From the NCBI GenBank assembly GCA_017467625.1, contig JAFUSN010000002.1, forward strand, positions 1-64,000: a stretch of DNA of 64,000 nucleotides. Direction: 5' to 3'. The notes beneath the pieces were generated by a model, which saw nothing but the letters and a program-made list of their open reading frames with translations, did not search any database and was not told the origin of the DNA. This DNA is from RGIG1681 sp017467625 (GTDB taxonomy: Bacteria; Bacillota; Clostridia; Christensenellales; UBA1242). The translations under genes and the position numbers were made by a program. Below are positions 24,183 through 33,563 of the stretch, one piece after another. Each line of letters starts with the position of its first letter. Positions within the stretch are counted from its first letter, which is position 1.

Positions 24183-25289
24183 ATGAGAGTGACAAACATT
24201 AAACTGAATTCATTTAGAAATTATGACATGCTTGATGCCAACTTTTTTGATGGAACAAATTTAATTTCTGGTGGAAATGGACAGGGGAAAACAAATCTTG
24301 TTGAAGCTGTTATGCTTGCCGCTTTAACAAAAAGTCCAAGAACCTCAAATGATGATGATATGAAAAAAGACGGAACGGATTTTACAAGTGTTGAACTAAA
24401 GGTTCAAAGAGAGTTTGGAGAAGTTGACATTAAGTGCACTCTTGGCGAACTAGGAAAAAAGTTTTATATAAACGGAAATGAAGTTAAAAAGGATAGTGAG
24501 GTTTTTGGAAATTTGGTTGCAGTTTATTTTTCGCCAAATGACCTTGTTATTGTTAGTGGTTCACCGTCCGAGCGAAGGGACTTTGTTGATACTGATATTT
24601 CCCAGCTTAGTGGGAAGTATTACAATTTGATTCAGCGTTATCAAAAGGTTTTAGTTCAAAGAAATAAATTTTTAAAAACAACCAGGGATAAAGATGTGAT
24701 TTATTCTCAAATTGAAATTTGGGATGAACAACTTGCCTCTCTTGCTGGGATTATCATTAAAACGCGTAAAAGTTTTATTGAAAAATTAAAAGAACCCGCA
24801 AATGAAATAATTAAATTTATTTCAAAAGGCGGAGATGAACTTGCAATTAAATATGAAGGAGCAAAGGGAACTGGTGCAGATGAAATTAAAGCTGAAATTT
24901 TAAAATCACTTAAGTTTAATTTGGAGCGTGACATTGAACTTGGCTACACAACTATTGGTCCACACCGTGATGATATTATTTTTGAACTTAACGGTAAAGA
25001 CTCTAAAGTTTTTGCAAGTCAAGGTCAACAGCGAACGATTGTGCTTGCATTAAAAATCGCCGAGCTTTTGGTGTTTGGAAAAGAGATTGGTGAGAAGCCA
25101 GTGCTTGTTTTAGATGATGTTTTTAGTGAACTTGACACAAGCAGGCAGCGCAAACTTTATGAAAGATTGAAGGGTTATCAAGTGCTTATGACTGGAACAA
25201 ACTTTAAATTTAAACCAAGTGAAGATTATTTTCAAATTGTTGTTAAAAGTGCAAAAATTAAAGAAAAATATGTAAAAAATACAAAATAA
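24183..25289 (+). CDS. recF: Recombination mediator RecF
   Basis: 368 residues from ATG 24183; an earlier TTG in frame lies inside the promoter. N-terminal RITNIKLNSFRNY-like segment, Walker A GGNGQGKTNLVEA (about 30-42), signature around SPSERRDF with GPHRDD, and Walker B PVLVLDDVFSELD. It loads RecA at gaps and helps fork repair. It is transcribed away from dnaA. The leader is very short and without Shine-Dalgarno. Coupled to its own terminator. Confidence 0.95.
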   Translation: MRVTNIKLNSFRNYDMLDANFFDGTNLISGGNGQGKTNLVEAVMLAALTKSPRTSNDDDMKKDGTDFTSVELKVQREFGEVDIKCTLGELGKKFYINGNEVKKDSEVFGNLVAVYFSPNDLVIVSGSPSERRDFVDTDISQLSGKYYNLIQRYQKVLVQRNKFLKTTRDKDVIYSQIEIWDEQLASLAGIIIKTRKSFIEKLKEPANEIIKFISKGGDELAIKYEGAKGTGADEIKAEILKSLKFNLERDIELGYTTIGPHRDDIIFELNGKDSKVFASQGQQRTIVLALKIAELLVFGKEIGEKPVLVLDDVFSELDTSRQRKLYERLKGYQVLMTGTNFKFKPSEDYFQIVVKSAKIKEKYVKNTK

Positions 25290-25316
25290 AACCACCATTG
25301 ATGGTGGTTTTTTATT
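25288..25316. terminator. Bidirectional terminator
   Basis: AAACCACCAT / ATGGTGGTTT stem with T-run, between recF and the convergent coiled-coil gene. Confidence 0.85.
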
Positions 25317-26204
25317 TTAATTATTTCCTTTTTGAGATTCGTTCTCTTTGTTTTTTCTTTCCAAAATATTGTTGAGAGCCCTCAAATGAATTTGGTAAGT
25401 AAGTTCAAGTTCTGCAATGTTTTTTCTAATTTCTTCCATTGCGGAAATGTCGGCGTTAACATCATCATGTGCATCAACTAAAATGTCGTTATATGATCCA
25501 TATCCATTTGTTTTTGCAAATAATTCAAGGTTTTCAGGTTTAATATTTTTTGATGCTGCAATTAATGTTTTTGCTCTTGCAATTGATTCTTGAACGGCAG
25601 CAATGTCATTTTCTGCAATTTTTAAAACAGATTTTTCGGTGAGTAATTGTTTTTCAATGTCTTTAAGTAAGAATCTAATTTCGGCTTCAAGTGACTCTAA
25701 ACTTCCAGGAAATGCCATATGAAAGGCTCGTTTTGTGAGTGCACTGGCTTTTTTAAATTTTAACATAGACAAATGACGGTTTAGTCCATGCAGCGATTTT
25801 TTGAGCGGTGATATTTGGGTTGTTTTTATTTTGTTGGCACCACTGTAACTTTCCATTGCAAAGTGTTCTTCACTAGGAGTCAAAAATCTTTCTCGGTCTC
25901 TAAATCTTGGCGGAACACCAATTGCAGATGTGAGTCTTGGGTCGTCTCTTGATGGATAACTTTCAACCAAAAAGTCAGCAGACGCCTCCATTTTTCTAAC
26001 CTTACTTTCAAGTATTTCAATTTGACTTGAAGTTTCTTCAATGTTGTTTATTGTTTTTTCCTTATCAATTTCAAGTCTTGCAATTGCAATTTCATCTTTC
26101 AAAACTCTTTCTACTTTTTTCATTTTTAATCTCCTTAAGGCATTTTTTATCTTCATCAAAACAAGTTTATTAAGATTTGTTTTGGCGTTAATATCTTTAT
26201 TCAT
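25317..26204 (-). CDS. Coiled-coil hypothetical protein
   Basis: 295 residues from ATG 26204, chosen because it overlaps the upstream stop by 8 bases and has CAGGAA before it. Long charged helices (about 25-75, 135-215, 255-295) predict coiled coils, and a non-helical region lies around 75-115 (SYPSRDDPRLTSAIGVPPRF). No membrane segment, no known motif. It forms a two-gene operon with the gene before it. Function unknown; a structural or scaffold role is one guess. Confidence 0.75.
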   Translation of the reverse strand: MNKDINAKTNLNKLVLMKIKNALRRLKMKKVERVLKDEIAIARLEIDKEKTINNIEETSSQIEILESKVRKMEASADFLVESYPSRDDPRLTSAIGVPPRFRDRERFLTPSEEHFAMESYSGANKIKTTQISPLKKSLHGLNRHLSMLKFKKASALTKRAFHMAFPGSLESLEAEIRFLLKDIEKQLLTEKSVLKIAENDIAAVQESIARAKTLIAASKNIKPENLELFAKTNGYGSYNDILVDAHDDVNADISAMEEIRKNIAELELTYQIHLRALNNILERKNKENESQKGNN

Positions 26205-26781
26205 TTCCTGGTTGTTTTTCAGGTGTTTCACTGTTAAGTATTTTTGATGCTTCGGCTTCTAATTTTTCAACCAAAAAGCTAAGATTTTCATTATGTTCAA
26301 TTAACACAAATTGTTTGATTAGTTTTGGTAACTTTTTTAAAATTGCCGAAACTTTTGTTGGTTGATTGTTAAGGTAATCGTGAATTTCTTTTTGTTTTGT
26401 TTCGTTATTATATAAAAATTCTTTTAAGTAAGCCGCCATTGATTTGTAGGCAAGTTGAAATGCGACAGATGTTTCTCTTTCAATATCTTCAGTTTTTGCA
26501 TTTTCAGGATATTTTGAATTCAAAATTTGAAGTGCAATTGTCATGGAATTTGTTGCATCTTCTAAATTGCCAAGTCTTTGACCTACTGATTGATATAAAA
26601 TAAATTGTTTATCGGGGGTTTTAGTGGAAACCAATTTCATTATTTGATTAAATAAATCAGAACTTTGTTTATGAAGCGCATTGTAAAGGCTATTAAACTG
26701 GAGGTAATTTTGTTTCACAATTTGTTCAGATTGGGCAATAATTTGACCAATTTTATTCAGCTCATCATTAGGTAAAATCAT
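26197..26781 (-). CDS. Helical hypothetical protein, operon partner
   Basis: 194 residues, predicted all-helical, soluble, not recognised. GGGGGTGG is a strong Shine-Dalgarno 5 bases before ATG 26781. It overlaps the downstream coiled-coil gene by 8 bases, so the two products are probably made in equal amounts. Located between recF and gyrB, where Bacillus has none such. Confidence 0.75.
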   Translation of the reverse strand: MILPNDELNKIGQIIAQSEQIVKQNYLQFNSLYNALHKQSSDLFNQIMKLVSTKTPDKQFILYQSVGQRLGNLEDATNSMTIALQILNSKYPENAKTEDIERETSVAFQLAYKSMAAYLKEFLYNNETKQKEIHDYLNNQPTKVSAILKKLPKLIKQFVLIEHNENLSFLVEKLEAEASKILNSETPEKQPGNE

Positions 26782-26808
26782 AGTCCACCCCCTAGCTTTA
26801 CTATTGTT

Positions 26809-26837
26809 ATTTTATCATAATTCACATTAACTTTCAA
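26809..26837 (-). promoter_or_regulatory. Promoter of the coiled-coil pair
   Basis: Minus-strand TTGAAA (about 26832-26837), 17-base spacer, TAAAAT (26809-26814). Confidence 0.55.
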
Positions 26838-26874
26838 TACCTATTTTAAAATTTAATGTCAAAATATGTAAATT

Positions 26875-26889
26875 CGCGCGCGTGCGCGT
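26875..26889. repeat. CG-alternating island upstream of gyrB
   Basis: CGCGCGCGTGCGCGT, 15 bases of strictly alternating pyrimidine-purine, flanked by AATT on both sides, in an otherwise AT-rich spacer. Such tracts can flip to Z-DNA under negative supercoiling. A related island lies at 57177-57192. Confidence 0.7.
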
Positions 26890-27002
26890 TAATTATACTT
26901 ATTTAAATAAATTATATTTATAAAACGCCAAAAATTGCTTGTATAAACCTTAAAAATTTTGATATAATACACTTGTGCTAAAAATTATATAAAGGTGAAT
27001 AT

Positions 27003-28919
27003 ATGGACGATTTTGGAAAAGTTAAATCAAATTATGGTGCAGAGCAAATAACAGTTCTCAGGGGACTTGAGCCTGTGCGAAAAAGACCGGGAATGTATAT
27101 TGGTTCAACCGACACGCATGGTCTTCATCACTTGGTTAATGAAATTGTTGATAACTCAATTGATGAAGCACTTGCGGGTTATTGTGATAAAATTTTGGTT
27201 GAAATCAATAAAGATGGCTCATGCTCGGTTACTGACAATGGCCGTGGAATTCCAACAGGAATTAATAAAGAAGAGGGAAAAAGTGCTGTTGAACTTGTTT
27301 TAACCAAGCTTCATGCTGGTGGTAAGTTCGGCGATGGGGGCTACAAAATTTCAGGTGGTCTTCATGGCGTTGGTCTTTCTTGCGTTAATGCGCTTTCCGA
27401 GTGGCTTGAGGTTGAAGTTAAACAAAATGGAAATCTTTATAAACAAGTTTACAACCGAGGAATTCCACAAAGGGATCTTGCAATTGTTGGAAAGGCAACT
27501 GAAACAGGAACAAAAGTTACATTTATGCCAGATGATGAAATTTTTGAAACGACTCATTTTGAATATGAAGTAATCAAAAAAAGACTTCGTGAACTTGCGT
27601 TTTTAAATAAGGGCATAACTATTATTGCAAAAGATCATAGGGACGGAAAGGAAGAAACATTTAAATATGATGGTGGAATTGCACAGTTTGTTGTTGAAAT
27701 GAATGAAGGCAAGCAAACCATAATCAAAAACCCAATTTACATTGATACAACCACAAAAGACAAAAAGGGTGAAATTGAACTTGCGTTCCAGTATAATGAT
27801 GGTTACAACGAAACAATTCAAGGTTATGCAAACAACATTAACACCGTTGAAGGTGGAACACACATTGAAGGTTTTAAAAAGGCGCTTTACAAAGTTATAA
27901 ATGATTATGGCCACAAACTTAAAATTTTGAAAGATGCAGACAAGCTTTCTGGTGATGATGTTCGTGAAGGAATCACTGCAATTGTTTCAGTTAAACTTCA
28001 AGAACCTCAATTTGAAGGTCAAACTAAAACAAAACTTGGAAACAGTTATATGCAAAATGAAGTTTATAACGCTGTTTGTGATTTGTTTGGAATGTATTTA
28101 GAAGAAAACCCTGATGAGGCAAGAGCTCTCATTCTTCGCTCTGTTACAGCTCAAAAGGCAAGAGAAGCAGCACAGGCTGCAAGAACCATGGCAAGAAGAA
28201 AAGGTGCACTTGAGTCATCAACTCTTCCTGGAAAACTTGCTGACTGCACCGAAAAAGACCCAAAACTTTGCGAAATTTATATTGTTGAGGGTGATTCTGC
28301 GGGTGGAACTGCAAAACAGTGTCGTGACCGTCGTTTTCAGGCGATTTTGCCACTTCGTGGTAAAATTTTGAATGTTGAGAAGGCAAGGCTTAATCACGTT
28401 CTTGGAAATGAAGAAATCAAGGCAATGATAACTGCCTTTGGTGGTGGAGTTGGTCAAGAGTTTGATCCAAGTAAACTTCGTTACGACAAAATTATTTGTA
28501 TGACTGATGCCGATGTTGATGGTGCACATATTAGAATTTTGCTTTTAACTTTCTTCTATCGCTATATGCCAGGACTTATTGAAACAGGCCATGTTTATTC
28601 AGCAATGCCACCACTTTATAAACTTCAAAAGGGAAAGCAGGTGGTTTATTGTTTCACCGAAGAAGAAAAAGCTAAAAAAGTTGCCGAACTGGGCAGCAAG
28701 GGGCTTGATGTTCAGCGTTATAAAGGTCTTGGTGAAATGGATAAGGAACAACTTTGGGAAACAACAATGAATCCAGAGCACAGAGGACTTATTCAAATTC
28801 AAATGCAAGATGCCATTGAAGCGGATAAAATTTTCACACTGCTTATGGGTGATGCTCCAGAACTTCGCCGCAAGTTCATTGAAGAAAATGCGGGACTCGT
28901 TGAAGATTTGGATGTGTAA
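27003..28919 (+). CDS. gyrB: DNA gyrase subunit B
   Basis: 638 residues. ATPase GHKL domain with VRKRPGMYIGST and DNGRGIPTG, transducer domain, TOPRIM with EGDSAGGTAKQCRDR and the DxD motif MTDADVDGAHI, and the C-terminal region QRYKGLGEMDKEQLWETTM. It supplies ATP-driven supercoiling with GyrA. Standard length for Gram-positive GyrB. AAAGG lies 8 bases before the ATG. A MazG-like gene follows after one base, then gyrA. Confidence 0.97.
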   Translation: MDDFGKVKSNYGAEQITVLRGLEPVRKRPGMYIGSTDTHGLHHLVNEIVDNSIDEALAGYCDKILVEINKDGSCSVTDNGRGIPTGINKEEGKSAVELVLTKLHAGGKFGDGGYKISGGLHGVGLSCVNALSEWLEVEVKQNGNLYKQVYNRGIPQRDLAIVGKATETGTKVTFMPDDEIFETTHFEYEVIKKRLRELAFLNKGITIIAKDHRDGKEETFKYDGGIAQFVVEMNEGKQTIIKNPIYIDTTTKDKKGEIELAFQYNDGYNETIQGYANNINTVEGGTHIEGFKKALYKVINDYGHKLKILKDADKLSGDDVREGITAIVSVKLQEPQFEGQTKTKLGNSYMQNEVYNAVCDLFGMYLEENPDEARALILRSVTAQKAREAAQAARTMARRKGALESSTLPGKLADCTEKDPKLCEIYIVEGDSAGGTAKQCRDRRFQAILPLRGKILNVEKARLNHVLGNEEIKAMITAFGGGVGQEFDPSKLRYDKIICMTDADVDGAHIRILLLTFFYRYMPGLIETGHVYSAMPPLYKLQKGKQVVYCFTEEEKAKKVAELGSKGLDVQRYKGLGEMDKEQLWETTMNPEHRGLIQIQMQDAIEADKIFTLLMGDAPELRRKFIEENAGLVEDLDV

Positions 28920-28920
28920 T

Positions 28921-29223
28921 ATGGAAAAAAAGTATAAAGAATTTTATGACAGATGCATAAGGGTTTGGGGAGTTGATGCGCAAATTAAAATGTGTATTGA
29001 AGAAATGAGTGAACTCACCAAAGAGCTTTGCAAGTTTTACAGAGCTGGGGAAATGAATGCACCTGATGAAGTTAAAAACCATGTGATTGAGGAAATTGCA
29101 GATGTTCAAAACATGGTTGACCAAATGCAACACATTTTTGGTGAAGATGCTGTTGACAGAGTTCGTGAAGAAAAGAAAAAGCGAACTGAAAAATATTTAG
29201 AAATTGATGAAAGGAAAAATTAG
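28921..29223 (+). CDS. MazG-like NTP pyrophosphohydrolase-fold protein
   Basis: 100 residues with all-alpha NTP pyrophosphatase motifs: MCIEEMSELTKEL (E-x2-E) and, about 30 residues on, IEEIADVQNMVDQ (E-x2-D). These acidic residues would bind Mg and a nucleoside triphosphate, so hydrolysis of (d)NTP to NMP and PPi is plausible. Start at ATG 28921, two bases after the gyrB stop, with gyrA starting four bases after its end. This embeds it in the gyrB-gyrA operon, which is unusual. It resembles small phage MazG-like proteins in size. Confidence 0.82.
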   Translation: MEKKYKEFYDRCIRVWGVDAQIKMCIEEMSELTKELCKFYRAGEMNAPDEVKNHVIEEIADVQNMVDQMQHIFGEDAVDRVREEKKKRTEKYLEIDERKN

Positions 29224-29226
29224 TTT

Positions 29227-31749
29227 ATGGCAAAGAAAAGAGATTATAGTTTAGAACATGAACAAATTCAAGATAACACCATAATTTATCCCGTTGAAAT
29301 TAACACCGAGATGAAGCGAAGCTTTATTGCCTACGCCATGGCAGTTAATGTTTCAAGAGCAATTCCAGATGTTAGAGATGGTCTTAAACCCGTTCACAGA
29401 AGAATTTTGTATTCCATGAATGAAACTGGAATAACCAGTGATAAGCCACACAAAAAATGTGCGCGTATCGTCGGTGATGTGCTTGGTAAGTATCACCCAC
29501 ATGGTGACAGTTCTGTTTATGGCGCACTTGTGCGATTGGCTCAAGATTTTGCAATTCGTTATCCACTTGTTGAAGGTCACGGAAACTTTGGTTCTGTTGA
29601 TGGTGATCCACCAGCAGCATACAGATACACCGAGGCAAGGCTTTCAAAACTTGCCGACGAAATGCTTCGTGATATTGACAAAGAAACCGTTGATTTTTCG
29701 CCAAACTTTGACGCAAGTTTAAAACAACCTGATGTGCTTCCAAGCCGTTTTCCAAACCTTCTTGTTAATGGAAGTGATGGAATTGCGGTTGGTATGGCAA
29801 CAAACATTCCACCTCACAATTTGGGTGAAGTGGTTGAAGCGGTTGTTTCTGAAATCAACAATCCTGACCAAACCATTGAAGACATTATGAAAGTTCTTCC
29901 AGCACCTGATTATCCAACTGGTGGTGTGATTATGGGAACAGAAGCGCTTCGCCAAGCTTATTTAACCGGAAAGGGCGGCGTTGTAATTCGTTCAAAAGCT
30001 GAAATTGAAGAAGATAATGATGGAAAGTCAAGAATTGTTGTAACTGAAATTCCATATCAAGTTAATAAAAGCGAAATGATTAAGCAAATTGCTGATATGG
30101 TTAAAAATAAAAGAATTGATGGAATTCAGGACATTCGTGAAGAATCAGACAGACATGGAATGAGGCTTGTTTTTGATGTTAAGCGTGACTTTAATGCGCA
30201 AGTTGTTTTGAATACGCTTTACAAAAAAACACAACTTCAATCAAGTTATGGAATTAACTTTTTGGCGCTTGTTGATGGCTATCCAAAAGTGCTTAACATC
30301 AAGCAAATTTTAGATTATTATATTGCCCATCAAAAAGATGTTATTTACAGAAGAACCAAATATGATTTAGCGAAAGCCGAAGAAAGAGAGCATATCATTG
30401 AGGGGCTTGTTGTTGCACTTGCAAACATTGATGAAGTTATTAAAATCATCAAAGGTTCAAAAGATAGAGATGATGCTTCAAAAAATCTTCAAGAAAAGTT
30501 TATGCTTTCGCAAATTCAAGCTGGTGCAATTTTGGATATGAGACTTCAAAGGCTCACCAGTTTGGAAGTTGAAAAACTCAACAAAGAACTTGCAGATTTA
30601 AGAGCTCTTATAACGGAATATCGTGGAATTTTGGCAAGTGAAGATAAAATTAAGCAAATCATCATAAAGGAACTTGAAGAGATTAAGGAAATTTATGGTG
30701 ATGAAAGAAAAACTGAAATTGATTATAACGCTTCAACTGACATTAACATTGAAGATTTGATTGAAAAAGAAGATGTTGTTATTTCAATGACTCACTTTGG
30801 ATATGTTAAGCGTATTCCAGTTGCAGAGTATAGGCAACAAAACCGTGGCGGAATGGGTTCAACAACTCATAAGCCAAAGGAAGAAGATTTTGTTGAACAC
30901 ATGTTTATTTCGTCAACTCATGATTCAATTTTGTTCTTTACCAACAAGGGTAAGGTTTACACAATGAAGGGTTATGAAATTCCTGAAGAAGCAAAAACTT
31001 CAAGGGGAAGAAACCTTGTTAACCTTTTGGAACTTGAAAAAGATGAAAGAGTTCAAGCAGTTCTTCCAAAGAGAGCAAACGGTGTTGGTTTCCTTATCAT
31101 GGCAACCAAAAATGGTCTTATCAAGAAGACTGCAACAAGCGAATTTGAAAGCATTAGAAAAACCGGAAAAATTGCAATCAATTTGGCTGATGATGACGAA
31201 CTTATTTCAGTTGATTTCACCGATGGAACAAAAACAGTTATGGTTGCAACAAATGACGGCAAGTGCATCAGATTCAGTGAAGATGATGTTAAACCTCTTG
31301 GCCGTGACACAATGGGTGTTAAGGCAATTGACCTTGGAAAGGGCGACGAAATGATTGATATGATTGTTTGCCGTGATGATGCTGACATTTTAACAATCAC
31401 TGAAAATGGATTTGGAAAGAGAACTGACCTTTCAGAGTATAAGGTTCAAAACAGAAATGGAAAGGGAATTAAAGCGGGAATTTTCAATGAAAAAACCGGA
31501 AGACTTGTTGGGCTTAAACAAGTTAGCGAAACTGAAGATGTTATGATTATTGCAAACAACGGAATCATCATAAGAACCGCTGCATCAAGCATTTCAAAAA
31601 TCACTCGTGACACAATTGGTGTTAAAGTTATGAGACTTCATGAAGGCACAACGGTTTCAGCCATTGCAATTGCAGACAATGTTGCTGAAGACATGACCGA
31701 AGAAGGCGACGAAGAACCAATTGTTATCAATGACAGAGTTGAAGAATAA
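29227..31749 (+). CDS. gyrA: DNA gyrase subunit A
   Basis: 840 residues. The catalytic tyrosine is Tyr134 (AYRYTEARL), and the quinolone region reads KYHPHGDSSVYGALVRL: Ser95 equals E. coli Ser83, but the position equal to Asp87 is Gly99. A C-terminal beta-pinwheel has six repeats and a degenerate GyrA box (QNRGGMG), which supports gyrase rather than topo IV. It is cotranscribed with gyrB. Strong terminator at the end. Gly at this position is a known resistance change in other species. Confidence 0.95.
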   Translation: MAKKRDYSLEHEQIQDNTIIYPVEINTEMKRSFIAYAMAVNVSRAIPDVRDGLKPVHRRILYSMNETGITSDKPHKKCARIVGDVLGKYHPHGDSSVYGALVRLAQDFAIRYPLVEGHGNFGSVDGDPPAAYRYTEARLSKLADEMLRDIDKETVDFSPNFDASLKQPDVLPSRFPNLLVNGSDGIAVGMATNIPPHNLGEVVEAVVSEINNPDQTIEDIMKVLPAPDYPTGGVIMGTEALRQAYLTGKGGVVIRSKAEIEEDNDGKSRIVVTEIPYQVNKSEMIKQIADMVKNKRIDGIQDIREESDRHGMRLVFDVKRDFNAQVVLNTLYKKTQLQSSYGINFLALVDGYPKVLNIKQILDYYIAHQKDVIYRRTKYDLAKAEEREHIIEGLVVALANIDEVIKIIKGSKDRDDASKNLQEKFMLSQIQAGAILDMRLQRLTSLEVEKLNKELADLRALITEYRGILASEDKIKQIIIKELEEIKEIYGDERKTEIDYNASTDINIEDLIEKEDVVISMTHFGYVKRIPVAEYRQQNRGGMGSTTHKPKEEDFVEHMFISSTHDSILFFTNKGKVYTMKGYEIPEEAKTSRGRNLVNLLELEKDERVQAVLPKRANGVGFLIMATKNGLIKKTATSEFESIRKTGKIAINLADDDELISVDFTDGTKTVMVATNDGKCIRFSEDDVKPLGRDTMGVKAIDLGKGDEMIDMIVCRDDADILTITENGFGKRTDLSEYKVQNRNGKGIKAGIFNEKTGRLVGLKQVSETEDVMIIANNGIIIRTAASSISKITRDTIGVKVMRLHEGTTVSAIAIADNVAEDMTEEGDEEPIVINDRVEE

Positions 31750-31768
31750 TGAGTTAAAAGATAAAATA

Positions 31769-31796
31769 AAAAGCATGGCACTTGCCATGCTTTTTT
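31769..31796 (+). terminator. gyrA terminator
   Basis: AAAAGCATGGCA / TGCCATGCTTTTTT stem with a two-base loop. Confidence 0.9.
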
Positions 31797-31900
31797 CATT
31801 ATAAACATAAACATAATTGCGTTTATATTAAAATATAAAAACCATTGATTTTTGTTTTAAGTTATGATATGATAATGTCAACAAAAGGAGGAAAAAGGAA

Positions 31901-33268
31901 ATGGAATTTAACACTATTGAGATATTATCCACAAGAACAAGCCCAACTGAAGAATCAATTGCTGTGCTTGAAGATAAAGCAAACCCTGGTAAATTCTATA
32001 TCAGTGCATATGGTATGTTATTAAATGAAAAACCATTGACTAATCTTGCATCAGTCAAGTCAATTTTAAAGGAGGTTGCTGAGGCAGATAATGCAGAAAA
32101 TTTAGAAACAAAAGTTGATACTTTATTGAGTGCTGGAAACGTTGCAGGTGCTTTCGAGTTGTGTGAAGTGACTAATAATTTAATGGCAGAAAGACTTAAA
32201 ATGCATGCCGCACTAGCCACTAAATATGGAACAATAAACAGCCGTGTAGCAATTTATACAAAGGCCCAACAATCCATGGAACAATTTACAGAACTTTACA
32301 CTAAGGTTATGGGTAAAATTGATGCTAAGGAACTTGAAATTACAAAGAATAGAGTTCAAGCGGAGATTCAAAATGAAATAAGAACACAAGTTGATTCATT
32401 TGTTGGTGATCTCAAAAACAAACAAACCGATAGGGATGCCTTTGTTACAACATTCAAATTAACCGGGTATAAAGACAATGGTGAACCAACTCTAAATGAT
32501 GCTGATTATAAGAATAACACAAAAGTAGAAGAATATAAAAAAGCAAGGGTTCAATATGCTGCATTTAAAAAACTTGAGGGGGTTGAAAAAGAAGTTGCAC
32601 AAGATTTTGAAAATGCTGTTAGTGCGGAAGATACAGAACCAAAAAATAAACCAACTGATGTATCTCCTTGGTTAGCTGATTATCCAAGCCTTGAACAATT
32701 TAAAGCAGATAATAATTTACCTAATGAAGACTATAAAAAACATTTGCAAGAACCTCAAAAACCTGATTTAAAAGTTTACGATGCTAAAAAAGTTGCTGAC
32801 TATATTAGTGAATTGAAAAAATATAAAGCAGCTATGGTTATTAAAGCATTCTATGAACTTCAACAAAAGGAAATTGAAAGATTCAAGAAAATGGGAAATA
32901 TTTTTAATAGAGGAAAACGTCAGGAAAAGGAAATAAATCAAGAAAAGAAAAATGTTGATGTACCAGAAATAGATGCTTATGCAAAATTCTATGACGAAGC
33001 TGAAAAATTTGCAAAGAAATATGGTCTTGAATGTAAATCTATAGAGAAAAATTATAAAATTATAAAAGATGATGGATTATCAGTTGAAGAAAAAAAAGTT
33101 AAAATTGTTGATGTGGCTTACCTAGTAGCCCAGAGAAATAAGGATTTGACACCACTTCAAAGGGCTGCACTTGAAGCCTTGATTGAACAAGCTAAAAATC
33201 ATATTGAAAAGATGGAAAAATTAAATGAAAAGGCAATGGAAAGAGAAGCTGAGCCTGGAAGAGTTTAA
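31901..33268 (+). CDS. Helical, charged hypothetical protein
   Basis: 455 residues, no recognised domain. Long helices rich in Lys/Glu dominate (for example 135-180, 270-310, 325-350), with a proline-rich linker around 245-285 (DTEPKNKPTDVSPW). No signal peptide or membrane segment. AGGAGG lies 9 bases before the ATG. A 46-codon gene follows after 14 bases. It is immediately downstream of gyrA's terminator and has its own AT-rich promoter region. Likely lineage-specific. Confidence 0.75.
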   Translation: MEFNTIEILSTRTSPTEESIAVLEDKANPGKFYISAYGMLLNEKPLTNLASVKSILKEVAEADNAENLETKVDTLLSAGNVAGAFELCEVTNNLMAERLKMHAALATKYGTINSRVAIYTKAQQSMEQFTELYTKVMGKIDAKELEITKNRVQAEIQNEIRTQVDSFVGDLKNKQTDRDAFVTTFKLTGYKDNGEPTLNDADYKNNTKVEEYKKARVQYAAFKKLEGVEKEVAQDFENAVSAEDTEPKNKPTDVSPWLADYPSLEQFKADNNLPNEDYKKHLQEPQKPDLKVYDAKKVADYISELKKYKAAMVIKAFYELQQKEIERFKKMGNIFNRGKRQEKEINQEKKNVDVPEIDAYAKFYDEAEKFAKKYGLECKSIEKNYKIIKDDGLSVEEKKVKIVDVAYLVAQRNKDLTPLQRAALEALIEQAKNHIEKMEKLNEKAMEREAEPGRV

Positions 33269-33282
33269 TAGGAGAGAGATTT

Positions 33283-33423
33283 ATGGAAAATAAAAATTTA
33301 ACAGAAAAAGAAGTTGAAGAATTATATAAAGAAACTCTTGAATATATTGAAGCTTGTCACAAATATAATGAAGCGTTGCTTGACTATGTGAAAATTGCAT
33401 ACGCAACTCCAAGAAAAAAATAA
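33283..33423 (+). CDS. Small helical protein (46 aa)
   Basis: A 46-residue charged helical protein (MENKNLTEKEVEELYKETLE...), with GGAGAG 6 bases before the ATG. It lies 14 bases after the 455-residue gene and before the terminator, so it is cotranscribed. Possibly a binding partner of the larger protein. Unknown family. Confidence 0.65.
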   Translation: MENKNLTEKEVEELYKETLEYIEACHKYNEALLDYVKIAYATPRKK

Positions 33424-33448
33424 GAGAGTTAAAAACTTCTTAAGGAAA

Positions 33449-33485
33449 AAAAGAGACTTAACCAGATGGTTATGCCTCTTTTTTT
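33449..33485 (+). terminator. Terminator
   Basis: AAAAAGAG ... CTCTTTTTTT stem enclosing a second short pairing (AACCA/TGGTT), after the 46-codon gene. Confidence 0.65.
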
Positions 33486-33563
33486 GTTGGAAAAGGTGAA
33501 GAATTTAAATTTTTAGTAATAAAAGGGGACTTGATTTTTTAATAAAAAAGAAAAGAAAATAAG

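Noticed and set aside
29384..29955. Long minus-strand frames inside gyrA
   Set aside because: They are antisense frames of a strongly conserved gene with no Shine-Dalgarno or recognisable product.
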